From: Bacteroidota bacterium
GTDB lineage: Bacteria > Bacteroidota > Bacteroidia > Bacteroidales > Rikenellaceae
Length of the DNA: 11,292 nucleotides
Assembly (NCBI GenBank): GCA_023443765.1
Contig: JAEZTA010000126.1
Coordinates: 1-11,292 of the forward strand
Reading direction: 5' to 3'
Position numbers and translations under genes: made by a program. Every line of letters begins with the position of its first letter. The stretch's first letter is position 1. Below, one piece after another: positions 1 to 7,426 of the stretch. The notes under the pieces were generated by a model. It worked only from the letters and a program-made list of their open reading frames with translations. It was not told where the DNA came from and did no database searches.

Positions 1-110
1 GGCGACATCGTGCGGCAGGGACCGCACCATTCGGCCCAGAAGTCGATAACTACCGGCTGATCGCCTGCGAGCAGCATTTCGAAATTGTCTTTGTTGATTG
101 CTAATGCCAT
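1..110 (-). CDS. trxA: Thioredoxin, N-terminal part (cut by window edge)
   Basis: Thioredoxin is a small cytoplasmic dithiol-disulfide oxidoreductase that reduces target proteins and is itself recharged by thioredoxin reductase. Only the first 36 codons are present. The protein starts MALAINKDNFEMLLAGDQ, continues with the strand VVIDFWAEW, and reaches the active-site motif WCGPC at residues 28-32 followed by RTMSP, the classic thioredoxin signature for the fold's first half. The ATG at 110-108 has no Shine-Dalgarno sequence, only A-rich leader. It begins 31 nt after the dnaE stop on the same strand, with no terminator or clear promoter in between, so it is probably co-transcribed with dnaE. 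The C-terminal part, including the cis-proline loop, lies outside the window. The family call is secure; the symbol is inferred from the plain single-domain cytoplasmic start without a signal peptide. Confidence 0.9.
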   Translation of the reverse strand, partial: MALAINKDNFEMLLAGDQPVVIDFWAEWCGPCRTMS

Positions 111-141
111 TGTTTTACTGTTTTAAAATCTGTTTTTATGA

Positions 142-3100
142 TTATGCGATTGAATAGCGAATGTGGTTGTCGTCCAAAAATCCGACCAAAGACTGCGAAA
201 GGCTCACCTTGTGGCTCTTCGAGAAGAGACTCAGCGAGACCTGCGCCTGACGGTCGTAGACACTCAGTCGCAGCAGGGTGTCGCCCTTCGACTCCTTGAC
301 CTTCTGCGTAAGCTCGCGGATCAGCTTTTCGGTCACATCCTCGATCGGCAACTGCACGAACATCTCCTTGATCATCGTGTCGCGCATCTCCTGCAACTGA
401 ACCATCGAAATAATCTTGAATTCCAACTCGTTTTCGTTGTAGGGTTTGGCCTGCACACGCCCCCGGACAAACAGGAAATAGTCCGGAAACAAGTACTTGC
501 GGAAGTTCTCGTAGTCCTTGCCGAAAAGGGCGAACTCGTGGCCGCCGTTGTAATCTTCGAGTTTGAACTTGCCCCATGGTTTGCCGGTCTTGGTCGTGAG
601 GTTCGAAACGCTGACGACCATGCCCGCCACAGCGATCTCCTGGCCCTTGATAGCGTCGAGGTTCTCCAATTCCGAAAGCTGGGTCTTGCACATGTGATCG
701 ATAATGACCTTATAGTCGTCCAGCGGGTGCGCCGAGAGGTAGAGGCCCACCATTTCGCGCTCCTTCGTGAGTTTCTCCAACTGGCTCCAGTCGGCGCAGG
801 CCGGAAGCACCGGGCGCTGGATGTCCACATGCTCGCCGCCGCCGAAAAGGCTTTGCTGGGCGTTGTTCTGCTCCGTCTGAAACCGCTGTCCGTAGCGCAT
901 CAACTGCTCAATGAAGGTGATGCCGTTCGGATCGCGCATGTCGATGCCGAAGAACTTGCAGCGGGCGAAATCCGTGATTGAGTCGAAAGCCCCGGCATAA
1001 GCGAGGTTTTCGAGGCATTTGCGGTTGACGAGCGAGTAGTTGACACGCTCGATGAAGTCGTAAATATCCTTGAAAGGCCCGTTGGCCTTACGCTCGGCGA
1101 TAATGCTCTCCACGGCTGCGGCGCCGACGCCCTTCACAGCCGCCAGACCGAAGCGCACGTCGCCGGCGGCGTTGGACGAGAACTGCCGCATCGACTCGTT
1201 GATGTCGGGACCCATGACGCTGATGCCCATTCGCTTACATTCGTTCATATAAAGCGTCAACTGCTCGATATTCGTGAGGTTTCGGCTCAGCACGGCCGCC
1301 ATGTACTCCGAAGGGTAGTTGGCCTTGAGGTAGGCGGTCTGGTAGGCTACCCACGAATAGCACGTGGCGTGCGACTTGTTGAACGCATAGGAGGCGAATT
1401 TCTCCCAGTCGCCCCAGATCTTTTCGAGCACCTTCGGTTCGTGGCCGTTCTTCTTACCGCCCTCGATGAACTTGGGTTTCAGGTGGTCCAGCTTGTCCTT
1501 GAGCTTCTTACCCATCGCCTTACGCAGCGTGTCCGACTCGCCGCGGGTGAAGTTGGCCAACAGACGCGACAGTAACATGACCTGCTCCTGGTAGACCGTG
1601 ATGCCGTAGGTGTCCTTTAGGTACTTCTCCATGACGGGGATGTCGTACACGATGGGACTGCGGCCATGCTTACGGGCGATGAAGTCGGGGATATAGTCCA
1701 TCGGGCCGGGGCGGTAGAGGGCGTTCATGGCGATAAGGTCCTCGAAAGTCGAGGGCTGCAATTCGCGGAGGTATTTCTGCATGCCCGCGGACTCGAACTG
1801 GAATGTTCCGACGGTGCGGCCCTCGCCGTAAAGTTTGTAAGTCGCAGGGTCGTTGATGATCGTGAAATCGTCGATGTCTACCTCCACGCCTTTGGTCAGG
1901 CGGACGTTCTCCACGGCGTCCTTGATGATCGAAAGGGTCTTCAGACCCAGGAAGTCCATCTTGATCAGGCCCGTATCCTCGATCACCGAACCCTCGTACT
2001 GCGTGACGAGCATCTTCTCGCCGGTCTCCTTGTCGTCGGCCGTCGAGACGGGCACCCAGTCGGTGATGTCGTCGCGGCAGATGATTGTACCGCAGGCGTG
2101 CACGCCCGTATTGCGGACGTTGCCTTCGAGCAACTTGGCATAGCGGATCGTATCGCGCAGGATCGGGTTGTCCGACTGCTCGGCGGCCTTCAGCTCGGGC
2201 ACGTAGTCGATGGCGGTCTGCAGGTTGAGTTTCTTGTCCGGAATCTTGTCCGGAACCAGCTTGCACAGGCGGTCCGACTCCGAGAGCATCAGTTTCTGCA
2301 CGCGCGCCACATCCTTGATAGCCAACTTGGTGGCCATCGTACCGTAGGTGATGATGTGTGCAACCTTTTCCTTACCGTATTTCTGCGTCACCCAGTTCAG
2401 GACGCGTCCGCGCCCGTCGTCGTCGAAGTCAACGTCGATATCGGGGAGCGAGATACGGTCGGGGTTCAGAAAACGCTCGAACAGCAGGTCATAGGCGATC
2501 GGGTCGATCTGTGTGATGCCGAGGCAGTAGGCTACGGCCGATCCGGCAGCCGATCCACGACCCGGACCCACCGACACGTCCAACTCCTCGCGTGCGGCGC
2601 GTATAAAGTCCTGCACGATCAGGAAGTAGCCCGGGAAACCCATCGTCTTCATGATGTGCAGCTCGAATTTCAGTCGTTCCTCCTGTTCTTCGGTCAGGTG
2701 CTCGCCGTAGCGTCGGTGCGCGCCGTCCATCGTCAGCTTGGCGAGGTAGTCGGCCTCGAACTTGATGCGGTAGAGCTTGTCGTAACCGCCCAGTTTCTGG
2801 ATTTTCTTGAGCCCTTCTTCCTCGCTCATCACCACGTTGCCGTTCTCATCGCGCGTGAATTCGTCGAAGAGGTCCTTCTCCGTAAGGCGGGCGCGGTACT
2901 CGGCTTCGGTTCCGAACTCGACCGGAATTTCGAACTCAGGCATGATCGGCGCATGGTCGATCGAGTAGCACTCAATCTGATTGCAGATGTCGACAGTCGT
3001 GGCCATCGCCTCGGGGTCGGTCTCGCCAAAAATCGCAGCCATCTCGGCCGTCGTCTTCAGCCACTCCTGCTTGGAATAGAGCATGCGTTTGGGGTCATCG

Positions 3101-3954
3101 AGGTCCTTGCCCGTCGAGAGACAGATCAGGCGGTCGTGCGCCTCGGCGTTGTCCTCGTCCACGAAATGCACGTCATTCGTGCAGACCATCCGCACGTTGT
3201 GCTTCACGGCCAGCTCGCGCAGGTATTTATTGACATGCAACTGCATGGGGTAGGCCTCGTGGTTAGCCCGCTCGACGGTCGCTTTGTGGAGCTGCAACTC
3301 CAGGTAATAGTCGTCGCCGAAGACCTTCTTATGCCATTGAATCGACTCGTCGGCCTTTTCGAGGTCGTTCGCCGTAATGGCCCGCGGGACTTCGCCGGCC
3401 AGACAGGCCGAGCAGCAGATAAGTCCCTCGTGGTATTTCTCGATCTCCACCCGGTCGGTTCGCGGGCGCATGTAGAAACCTTCGGTCCACGACTTCGAAA
3501 CGATTTTGATGAGGTTGTGATAACCCTTGAGGTTCTTGGCCAGCAGGATCAGGTGGTAGCCGCTCTGGTCGGGCTTACCTTCCTTGTCGTGCAGCCGGCG
3601 GCGTGCTACGTAGACCTCGCAGCCGATGATGGGTTTGAATGCCAGCTTGCGCCGGCACTCCTCCAACTGCTTCTCACACTTGGCGATTTCGGCCGCAGGA
3701 TCGGCGCAGGTCTCCGTACCGTCGCGCAGGGCGGCGATGCGGGCTTCGCACTCGGCAGCCTTGTCTTTATTCTTACCTTTGACCTTCTGGACGTAATTGA
3801 AAAACTCCTTGATGCCGAACATGTCGCCGTGGTCCGTCACGGCGATGCCGGGCTGGCCGTCGGCCATGGCTTTATCCACAAGCCGCGGGATGCTGGCTTG
3901 GCCGTCGAGAATGGAATATTGGGTATGTACGTGAAGATGTACGAACTGGGGCAT
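142..3954 (-). CDS. dnaE: DNA polymerase III subunit alpha (replicative polymerase)
   Basis: Catalytic subunit of the chromosomal replicase, 1270 aa with the chosen start, somewhat longer than the E. coli protein. An N-terminal PHP domain opens with HLHVHTQYSILDG (HxH at 8 and 10), then TDHGD around 40-44 and GCEVYV near 111. The C-family palm has GRGSAAGS (465-472) and PDIDVDFDDDGR, whose aspartates at about 507 and 509, with D667 in MDFLG, match the E. coli catalytic triad D401/D403/D555. A helix-hairpin-helix follows (KGVG at 941-944), then a likely clamp-binding motif QQSLF (1033-1037) and an OB fold from about 1104 to 1190. Relative to E. coli the PHP domain carries an extra charged segment at about 59-106. 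An in-frame ATG at 3978 would add 8 residues but lies inside the promoter's -7 box, so the ATG at 3954 (MPQFVHLH) is preferred. trxA follows downstream. Confidence 0.97.
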   Translation of the reverse strand: MPQFVHLHVHTQYSILDGQASIPRLVDKAMADGQPGIAVTDHGDMFGIKEFFNYVQKVKGKNKDKAAECEARIAALRDGTETCADPAAEIAKCEKQLEECRRKLAFKPIIGCEVYVARRRLHDKEGKPDQSGYHLILLAKNLKGYHNLIKIVSKSWTEGFYMRPRTDRVEIEKYHEGLICCSACLAGEVPRAITANDLEKADESIQWHKKVFGDDYYLELQLHKATVERANHEAYPMQLHVNKYLRELAVKHNVRMVCTNDVHFVDEDNAEAHDRLICLSTGKDLDDPKRMLYSKQEWLKTTAEMAAIFGETDPEAMATTVDICNQIECYSIDHAPIMPEFEIPVEFGTEAEYRARLTEKDLFDEFTRDENGNVVMSEEEGLKKIQKLGGYDKLYRIKFEADYLAKLTMDGAHRRYGEHLTEEQEERLKFELHIMKTMGFPGYFLIVQDFIRAAREELDVSVGPGRGSAAGSAVAYCLGITQIDPIAYDLLFERFLNPDRISLPDIDVDFDDDGRGRVLNWVTQKYGKEKVAHIITYGTMATKLAIKDVARVQKLMLSESDRLCKLVPDKIPDKKLNLQTAIDYVPELKAAEQSDNPILRDTIRYAKLLEGNVRNTGVHACGTIICRDDITDWVPVSTADDKETGEKMLVTQYEGSVIEDTGLIKMDFLGLKTLSIIKDAVENVRLTKGVEVDIDDFTIINDPATYKLYGEGRTVGTFQFESAGMQKYLRELQPSTFEDLIAMNALYRPGPMDYIPDFIARKHGRSPIVYDIPVMEKYLKDTYGITVYQEQVMLLSRLLANFTRGESDTLRKAMGKKLKDKLDHLKPKFIEGGKKNGHEPKVLEKIWGDWEKFASYAFNKSHATCYSWVAYQTAYLKANYPSEYMAAVLSRNLTNIEQLTLYMNECKRMGISVMGPDINESMRQFSSNAAGDVRFGLAAVKGVGAAAVESIIAERKANGPFKDIYDFIERVNYSLVNRKCLENLAYAGAFDSITDFARCKFFGIDMRDPNGITFIEQLMRYGQRFQTEQNNAQQSLFGGGEHVDIQRPVLPACADWSQLEKLTKEREMVGLYLSAHPLDDYKVIIDHMCKTQLSELENLDAIKGQEIAVAGMVVSVSNLTTKTGKPWGKFKLEDYNGGHEFALFGKDYENFRKYLFPDYFLFVRGRVQAKPYNENELEFKIISMVQLQEMRDTMIKEMFVQLPIEDVTEKLIRELTQKVKESKGDTLLRLSVYDRQAQVSLSLFSKSHKVSLSQSLVGFLDDNHIRYSIA

Positions 3955-3975
3955 GGCGTCAAAATTTTGCGTATG

Positions 3976-4007
3976 CAAAGATAATAAAAACCGGGAGGAA
4001 AATCAAA
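3976..4007 (-). promoter_or_regulatory. dnaE promoter, Bacteroidota type
   Basis: On the minus strand TTTG (4007-4004) is followed after exactly 20 nt by TATCTTTG (3983-3976), a full match to the Bacteroidota housekeeping pattern TTTG / TAnnTTTG. Transcription would start near 3970, giving a leader of about 15 nt before the dnaE ATG at 3954. The -7 box covers the alternative ATG at 3978, which rules against that start if this is the main promoter. Confidence 0.75.
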
Positions 4008-4008
4008 T

Positions 4009-4048
4009 GCCCGGCGACTTGTTTTGCCGGGATGCGGCCTATCCGGGC
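4009..4048. repeat. GC-rich inverted repeat between divergent promoters
   Basis: CCCGGC (4010-4015) can pair with GCCGGG (4026-4031) across a 10-nt loop, or GCCCGG (4009-4014) can pair with CCGGGC (4043-4048). The two pairings compete. The element sits just upstream of the dnaE -33 box and about 50 nt upstream of the promoter on the opposite strand. It may be an operator, a transcription insulator, or chance in GC-rich sequence. No T-run follows on either strand, so it is not a normal intrinsic terminator. The rest of 3955-4152 holds only the two promoters. Confidence 0.3.
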
Positions 4049-4095
4049 CTACAGATAGAGATAAGGCTATTTATTAAAGAATTCGTGGCAGGGCT

Positions 4096-4127
4096 CTTGC
4101 ATTTTATCAACAAAATACGTAACTTTA
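4096..4127 (+). promoter_or_regulatory. Promoter of the DUF2007-DUF1643 unit
   Basis: CTTG (4096-4099) is followed after 20 nt by TAACTTTA (4120-4127). Each box has one mismatch to the Bacteroidota consensus TTTG / TAnnTTTG. The expected start is near 4133, about 20 nt before the ATG at 4153. It is divergent from the dnaE promoter. Confidence 0.55.
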
Positions 4128-4152
4128 AATACCGAACCAAAACCGTAAAAAC

Positions 4153-4362
4153 ATGCAAGACGACTCATTGGTTGTACTGGCGGAGTACAACACCATTACA
4201 GAGGCCGAAATCGCCAAGTCGATGCTCGACAGCGCCGGTATCTGGTCGACAATCCGCAACGAATACATGTCGGCCATTTATCCGATCGGAACCATGCCTG
4301 CCCAGGTCGTCGTCCGCGATGAGGACTTCGAGAAGGCGAAAGCAATGCTCCACCATCGGTAA
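4153..4362 (+). CDS. Small DUF2007-family protein
   Basis: A 69-residue soluble protein starting MQDDSLVVLAEYNTITEAEI. The layout fits DUF2007 (annotated as putative signal-transducing protein): a first strand (LVVLAEY), a helix that begins TEAEIAKSMLDSAGI, a middle strand region (WSTIRNEY), then a strand and helix ending AQVVVRDEDFEKAKAMLHH. This is a compact ferredoxin-like fold of the sort that could bind a ligand or partner; its biochemical role is unknown. There is no signal peptide or membrane segment. It is first in a two-gene plus-strand unit, divergent from dnaE, with a plausible promoter about 25 nt upstream. The DUF1643 gene begins 4 nt after its stop, so the two are very likely expressed together. 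Length is typical for the family. The coding call is firm; nothing in the sequence gives a function. Confidence 0.88.
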   Translation: MQDDSLVVLAEYNTITEAEIAKSMLDSAGIWSTIRNEYMSAIYPIGTMPAQVVVRDEDFEKAKAMLHHR

Positions 4363-4366
4363 AACA

Positions 4367-4909
4367 GTGCCTGCCATCAACTACAAACCGACATATTGCG
4401 AAGAAACAGGCCGGGAGCAGGGCGCTCACCGTTTTGTACTGGAACAAGCCGGGGAGAGGATGCTTTTCGTCATCGGGCTCAACCCCAGTACGGCGAATGA
4501 AGAGCGTCCCGACCCTACGCTGCGCAAGGTCACACAATTTGCCGCCAATGCCGGCTATGACGGGTTCACGATGCTAAACCTGTCGTCCGAGCGCGCGACG
4601 GACAAGTGGAGTATGTCCCCGGTGCTCAACGAAGAGATGCACCGCCGCAACCTCGACGGGATAGTGCGCCTTGCGAAACGTTATCCCACGGCCGACATTC
4701 TGGTGGCCTTCGGCAATGACATCGTCGTAAAGCCCTATCTGAAACGTTGTTTTTGCGACATCCACGCCGTTTTGCACCGGCATCCCGGGCGTTGGCTGAA
4801 AATCGGAGCGCCTACCACAAAAGGCAATCCCCGCCATCCGCTTTACGCCCCTTACGCCAGCGGGCTGACCGCTTTCGACATTGCCGACTACATCGCAAAA
4901 CTCCAATAA
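4367..4909 (+). CDS. DUF1643 domain protein, GTG start
   Basis: A protein of about 180 aa matching DUF1643. Visible family hallmarks are the strand MLFVIGLNPSTAN (32-44), the conserved DPTLRKVTQFAANAGYDGF (49-67), the following MLNLSSERAT, a central strand ILVAFGND (111-118), and the C-terminal KGNPRHPLY (152-160). It is soluble, with no signal peptide or membrane helix. The biochemical function is unknown. No in-frame ATG lies between the end of the DUF2007 gene and the conserved core (the first Met is residue 32), so GTG at 4367, 4 nt after the DUF2007 stop, is the best start. The reading frame stays open far upstream, but that part overlaps the DUF2007 gene in another frame and the intergenic region, so it is not used. 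The gene ends at the bidirectional terminator. Family call strong, exact start moderate. Confidence 0.85.
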   Translation: MPAINYKPTYCEETGREQGAHRFVLEQAGERMLFVIGLNPSTANEERPDPTLRKVTQFAANAGYDGFTMLNLSSERATDKWSMSPVLNEEMHRRNLDGIVRLAKRYPTADILVAFGNDIVVKPYLKRCFCDIHAVLHRHPGRWLKIGAPTTKGNPRHPLYAPYASGLTAFDIADYIAKLQ

Positions 4910-4940
4910 AAAAGCTCCGCACGATGGCGGAGCTTTTTTT
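4908..4940. terminator. Bidirectional intrinsic terminator
   Basis: An 8-bp perfect stem AGCTCCGC (4913-4920) / GCGGAGCT (4927-4934) with a 6-nt loop is flanked by an A-run (4908-4912) on the left and a T-run (to 4940) on the right. It therefore has a U-tract in both directions. It overlaps the DUF1643 stop codon and lies 1 nt from the stop of the convergent TonB-domain gene, so it can end both transcripts. Confidence 0.92.
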
Positions 4941-4941
4941 G

Positions 4942-5682
4942 TTAGTTGTTGTGGTAGTTGACCCGATAGTCGTAGGCCGTACGTTGGGGCACGCCACGGA
5001 CCTTGCGGGGCGTCCATTTGCCCTTGCTGCTGCGAATGGCACGGATAAGTTCCTTCGAAAGTTTCTCGTCGGGCGATTGTATGACTTTGTCGATCGTAAT
5101 GCGTCCGTCCGGTTCGATGTAGAATCGCACATGTACCAGTCCCTCTACGCCCTTTTCCGTAAAGCGCCCGTCGTAACGGACGCGCATCTTGATCCAATTG
5201 TGGAAATTTTCGCCGGGGATTTCACCCATGAACAACAGCGGATCGGGATTCAGCGCCCGTTCGACCTTCTCGACGGGAATGCGGATCGTCATCCGCGAAG
5301 TGTACGAAGTCGGACGCCCGTCCGCCGTGGTTGCAGGACTCCATTTCCCGTCCAGACGGGCATAAGCCTCCTTCAGCACCCGGCGCGTGGTAGCCGTCGC
5401 GGGAGTAATATCCGCATGGTCACGCCCTTCGCAGGTATTATCCATATAGGTCCACTCCGTAACATTTCCCGACTTGTCGATCTGCAGAGCTATCTTCACA
5501 ACGGGCGAGAGCGAGTCGGCCGGAATCTGTTGCTCGATAGCAATCTTCTCTGCCGTAGCGGCCATACGCGTCATGAAAACCTGAATTACAGCCCCTTCGA
5601 AGCGGGGAGCCGTCGAATCCTGCGCAAAAGCCCCGGTCCAGCAAACGGCAACTGCACAGATCGCCAATAAACTCTTTTTCAT
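4942..5682 (-). CDS. Secreted protein with two TonB C-terminal-like domains
   Basis: A 246-aa exported protein. MKKSLLAICAVAVCWTGAFA is a clear Sec signal peptide with cleavage expected before Q21, so the mature form is periplasmic and not anchored by a retained N-terminal helix as classic TonB is. The C-terminal part (about 165-245) matches a TonB C-terminal domain: GLVHVRFYIEPDGRITIDKV, then a helix ELIRAIRSS and GKWTPRKVRG. The region at about 55-136 has the same order, VVKIALQIDKSGNVTEW, then LKEAYARLDGKWSPATTADG, and looks like a second, diverged copy. There is no proline-rich spacer. TonB domains usually link inner-membrane ExbBD energy to outer-membrane receptors; without an anchor this one may instead bind an envelope partner. 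It is last in the DUF368-aroE unit, 30 nt after aroE, and ends at the shared terminator. Annotators might call it energy transducer TonB. Confidence 0.85.
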   Translation of the reverse strand: MKKSLLAICAVAVCWTGAFAQDSTAPRFEGAVIQVFMTRMAATAEKIAIEQQIPADSLSPVVKIALQIDKSGNVTEWTYMDNTCEGRDHADITPATATTRRVLKEAYARLDGKWSPATTADGRPTSYTSRMTIRIPVEKVERALNPDPLLFMGEIPGENFHNWIKMRVRYDGRFTEKGVEGLVHVRFYIEPDGRITIDKVIQSPDEKLSKELIRAIRSSKGKWTPRKVRGVPQRTAYDYRVNYHNN

Positions 5683-5712
5683 ACGGTTATAGATTTTGAT
5701 TGAAGTGTCGCT

Positions 5713-6450
5713 TTACTCGTTCCAGATGCGCCACGATGCTTCGGCCTGCTCCACGAACATCGTCCGCCCGTTCAGAATATGCGCCCCGCGCTGGCAGCCG
5801 TAATCGAGAAACTGCGTCAGCGGCGGATTGTAAACCAGATCGAGCAAATAGTGTTCCGGCGTGACATAGGCATAGGGGATGCGCGGCGCGGCATCGACAT
5901 TGGGGTAGGTCCCCACGGGCGACGCATTAATAATCAGCCGGCTGGCCTCCACAACCTCGCACGGCAGATTGTCGTAGGTGTAATTGCCCTTCGACGCTTC
6001 GCGCGAGACCAGCGCAAAGGGAATATCCCGTTCGGCCAGGGCATACTGTACTGCCTGCGAGGCGCCTCCCGTGCCGAGCACCAATGCCTGTTCGGGCATA
6101 GCTGCGTCCAGCAGTTCATTCAGGGCAGCCCGGAGGCCGATCATGTCGGTATTGTGGCCTGCAAGGCGTCCGTCAGCCGTGCGGCGAATGCAGTTGACGG
6201 CCCCGATGACCTGCGCTTCGGGCGAAACCGAATCCAGATAGGCCATTACGTCGCGTTTGTAGGGGATCGTGACATTCAGCCCGCAGAGTTCCGGAACCCG
6301 GGCCAGCAGGCCGGGTAGCGCTTCGATCGAAGGTAATTCGTAAAGCGAGTATTCACAATCGTTTATGCCTTCCTTGCTAAACTTTTCCGTGAAGTAGGCA
6401 GCCGAGGCCGAGTGGCCCAGCGGGCGACCGATCAATCCAAAACGACGCAT
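5713..6450 (-). CDS. aroE: Shikimate dehydrogenase (NADP-dependent)
   Basis: Converts 3-dehydroshikimate to shikimate with NADPH in the cytoplasm, on the way to chorismate and aromatic amino acids. It is 245 aa, slightly short for the family. The substrate-binding domain begins MRRFGLIGRPLGHSASAAYF; the serine pair of the usual GHSxS motif is S14/S16. The catalytic lysine is K65 in NVTIPYK, with N86 and D102 (GHNTDMIG) as further substrate ligands. The nucleotide-binding domain has GTGGAS (126-131), then NASPVGTYP (175-183), LVYNPPLTQFL and a final NGRTMFVEQA with Q235. The ATG is 3 nt after the DUF368 stop. A GAGGAG sequence at 6465-6460, 9 nt before the ATG, is a good Shine-Dalgarno match, unusual in this window and probably useful for reinitiation within the operon. 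Confidence 0.95.
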   Translation of the reverse strand: MRRFGLIGRPLGHSASAAYFTEKFSKEGINDCEYSLYELPSIEALPGLLARVPELCGLNVTIPYKRDVMAYLDSVSPEAQVIGAVNCIRRTADGRLAGHNTDMIGLRAALNELLDAAMPEQALVLGTGGASQAVQYALAERDIPFALVSREASKGNYTYDNLPCEVVEASRLIINASPVGTYPNVDAAPRIPYAYVTPEHYLLDLVYNPPLTQFLDYGCQRGAHILNGRTMFVEQAEASWRIWNE

Positions 6451-6453
6451 GAT

Positions 6454-7395
6454 TTACTTCTCCTCTTTTTTAACGATGATACGGGCCAGTTGTTCGATGC
6501 CGTAGATGGTCAGGAAACCGACGGCGCAAAGCAGGGCGGCCTGCAGGAGCAGCGACGGCTCTCCGGTAAGCTGTTCGAAGGTTCCGGGCATGACGTTGTG
6601 CTGAACGAGCGGCTGCTCGACGCCGTGACTGTCGAGGTAGGTCTCCACGGTCTCTTTCCACGGCCAGACTTTGTTGAGCGACCCGACCATAAAGCCCATC
6701 AGCACGGCCACCGTAATGTCGTGCCAATGCTTGAGCAGCCACGACAGCAGGTGCGAGAACGAGATGATACCCGCCGCGGCTCCGATGACGAAGACCACGA
6801 TGACGGGGACGTTCAGGTCGCCGACGGCCTGCATGATATATTGGTATTTCCCCAGCAGCAGCAGAATGAATGCACCGGAGATGCCGGGCAGGATCATGGC
6901 GCAGATGGCAATGGCCCCGGACAGCATCACGAACCACCAGTCGTTGGGGGTTTCGGCAGGCGAGGCCACGGTGATCCACCACGCGGCGACGGCCCCGACG
7001 ACGAACGCCAGGATGGTCCGCCAGTCCCAGCGCCCGATTTGCCGCGCGACAAGCACTGCCGAAGCGATGATCAGCCCGAAGAAAAACGACCAGATAGCAA
7101 TGGGATGGTAAGTCATCAGGTAAGTCATCAGCCGTGCCAGCGAGAAGATCGCGACAGCGATACCCAGCAGCACGGGCAGCAGGAAACTACCGTTGATATG
7201 GCGCCAGAATTCGCCGAGACGAAGTTTCAGCAGCAGTTTGAGCGCCGTGGCATTGACGCTACGAATCGAGTCGAGCAACTCTTCGTAGATACCCGAGATA
7301 AAGGCGATCGTACCGCCCGAGACGCCGGGAACGACATCGGCCATACCCATGGCGCACCCTTTGAGCGCGAGTACGATGTATCGGGAGAAATTCAT
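6454..7395 (-). CDS. DUF368 membrane protein, PopT-type undecaprenyl-phosphate translocase
   Basis: A 313-aa polytopic inner-membrane protein with roughly eight hydrophobic segments. It has two related membrane-embedded motifs, ADVVPGVSGGT (19-29) and ILPGISGAF (about 168-176), which are the DUF368 signature and suggest two structural repeats. The DUF368 family includes PopT, reported to return undecaprenyl phosphate, the lipid carrier for peptidoglycan and O-antigen precursors, from the outer to the inner leaflet. That role is inferred here by family. The C-terminus IVKKEEK is cytoplasmic-like. A longer reading frame starts at GTG 7425, but that codon is 2 nt from the promoter's -7 box and would be at or before the transcript start, so ATG 7395 (MNFSRYIVLALKG) is chosen. 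It leads a probable operon with aroE and the TonB-domain gene. Confidence 0.9.
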   Translation of the reverse strand: MNFSRYIVLALKGCAMGMADVVPGVSGGTIAFISGIYEELLDSIRSVNATALKLLLKLRLGEFWRHINGSFLLPVLLGIAVAIFSLARLMTYLMTYHPIAIWSFFFGLIIASAVLVARQIGRWDWRTILAFVVGAVAAWWITVASPAETPNDWWFVMLSGAIAICAMILPGISGAFILLLLGKYQYIMQAVGDLNVPVIVVFVIGAAAGIISFSHLLSWLLKHWHDITVAVLMGFMVGSLNKVWPWKETVETYLDSHGVEQPLVQHNVMPGTFEQLTGEPSLLLQAALLCAVGFLTIYGIEQLARIIVKKEEK

Positions 7396-7426
7396 AAGCT
7401 GTTTGCGTATTTTTTGGTTATGCACG

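Noticed and set aside
1666..3984. A 772-codon open frame on the plus strand, antisense to dnaE
   Set aside because: Composition is dominated by His, Val, Leu, Asp, Arg and Gln with no domain pattern, as expected for the mirror of a GC-rich gene. dnaE on the other strand has all its catalytic motifs.
3953..4366. Upstream extension of the DUF1643 frame to 318 aa
   Set aside because: It would read through the intergenic region and the DUF2007 gene in another frame, and the extra residues have no family similarity.
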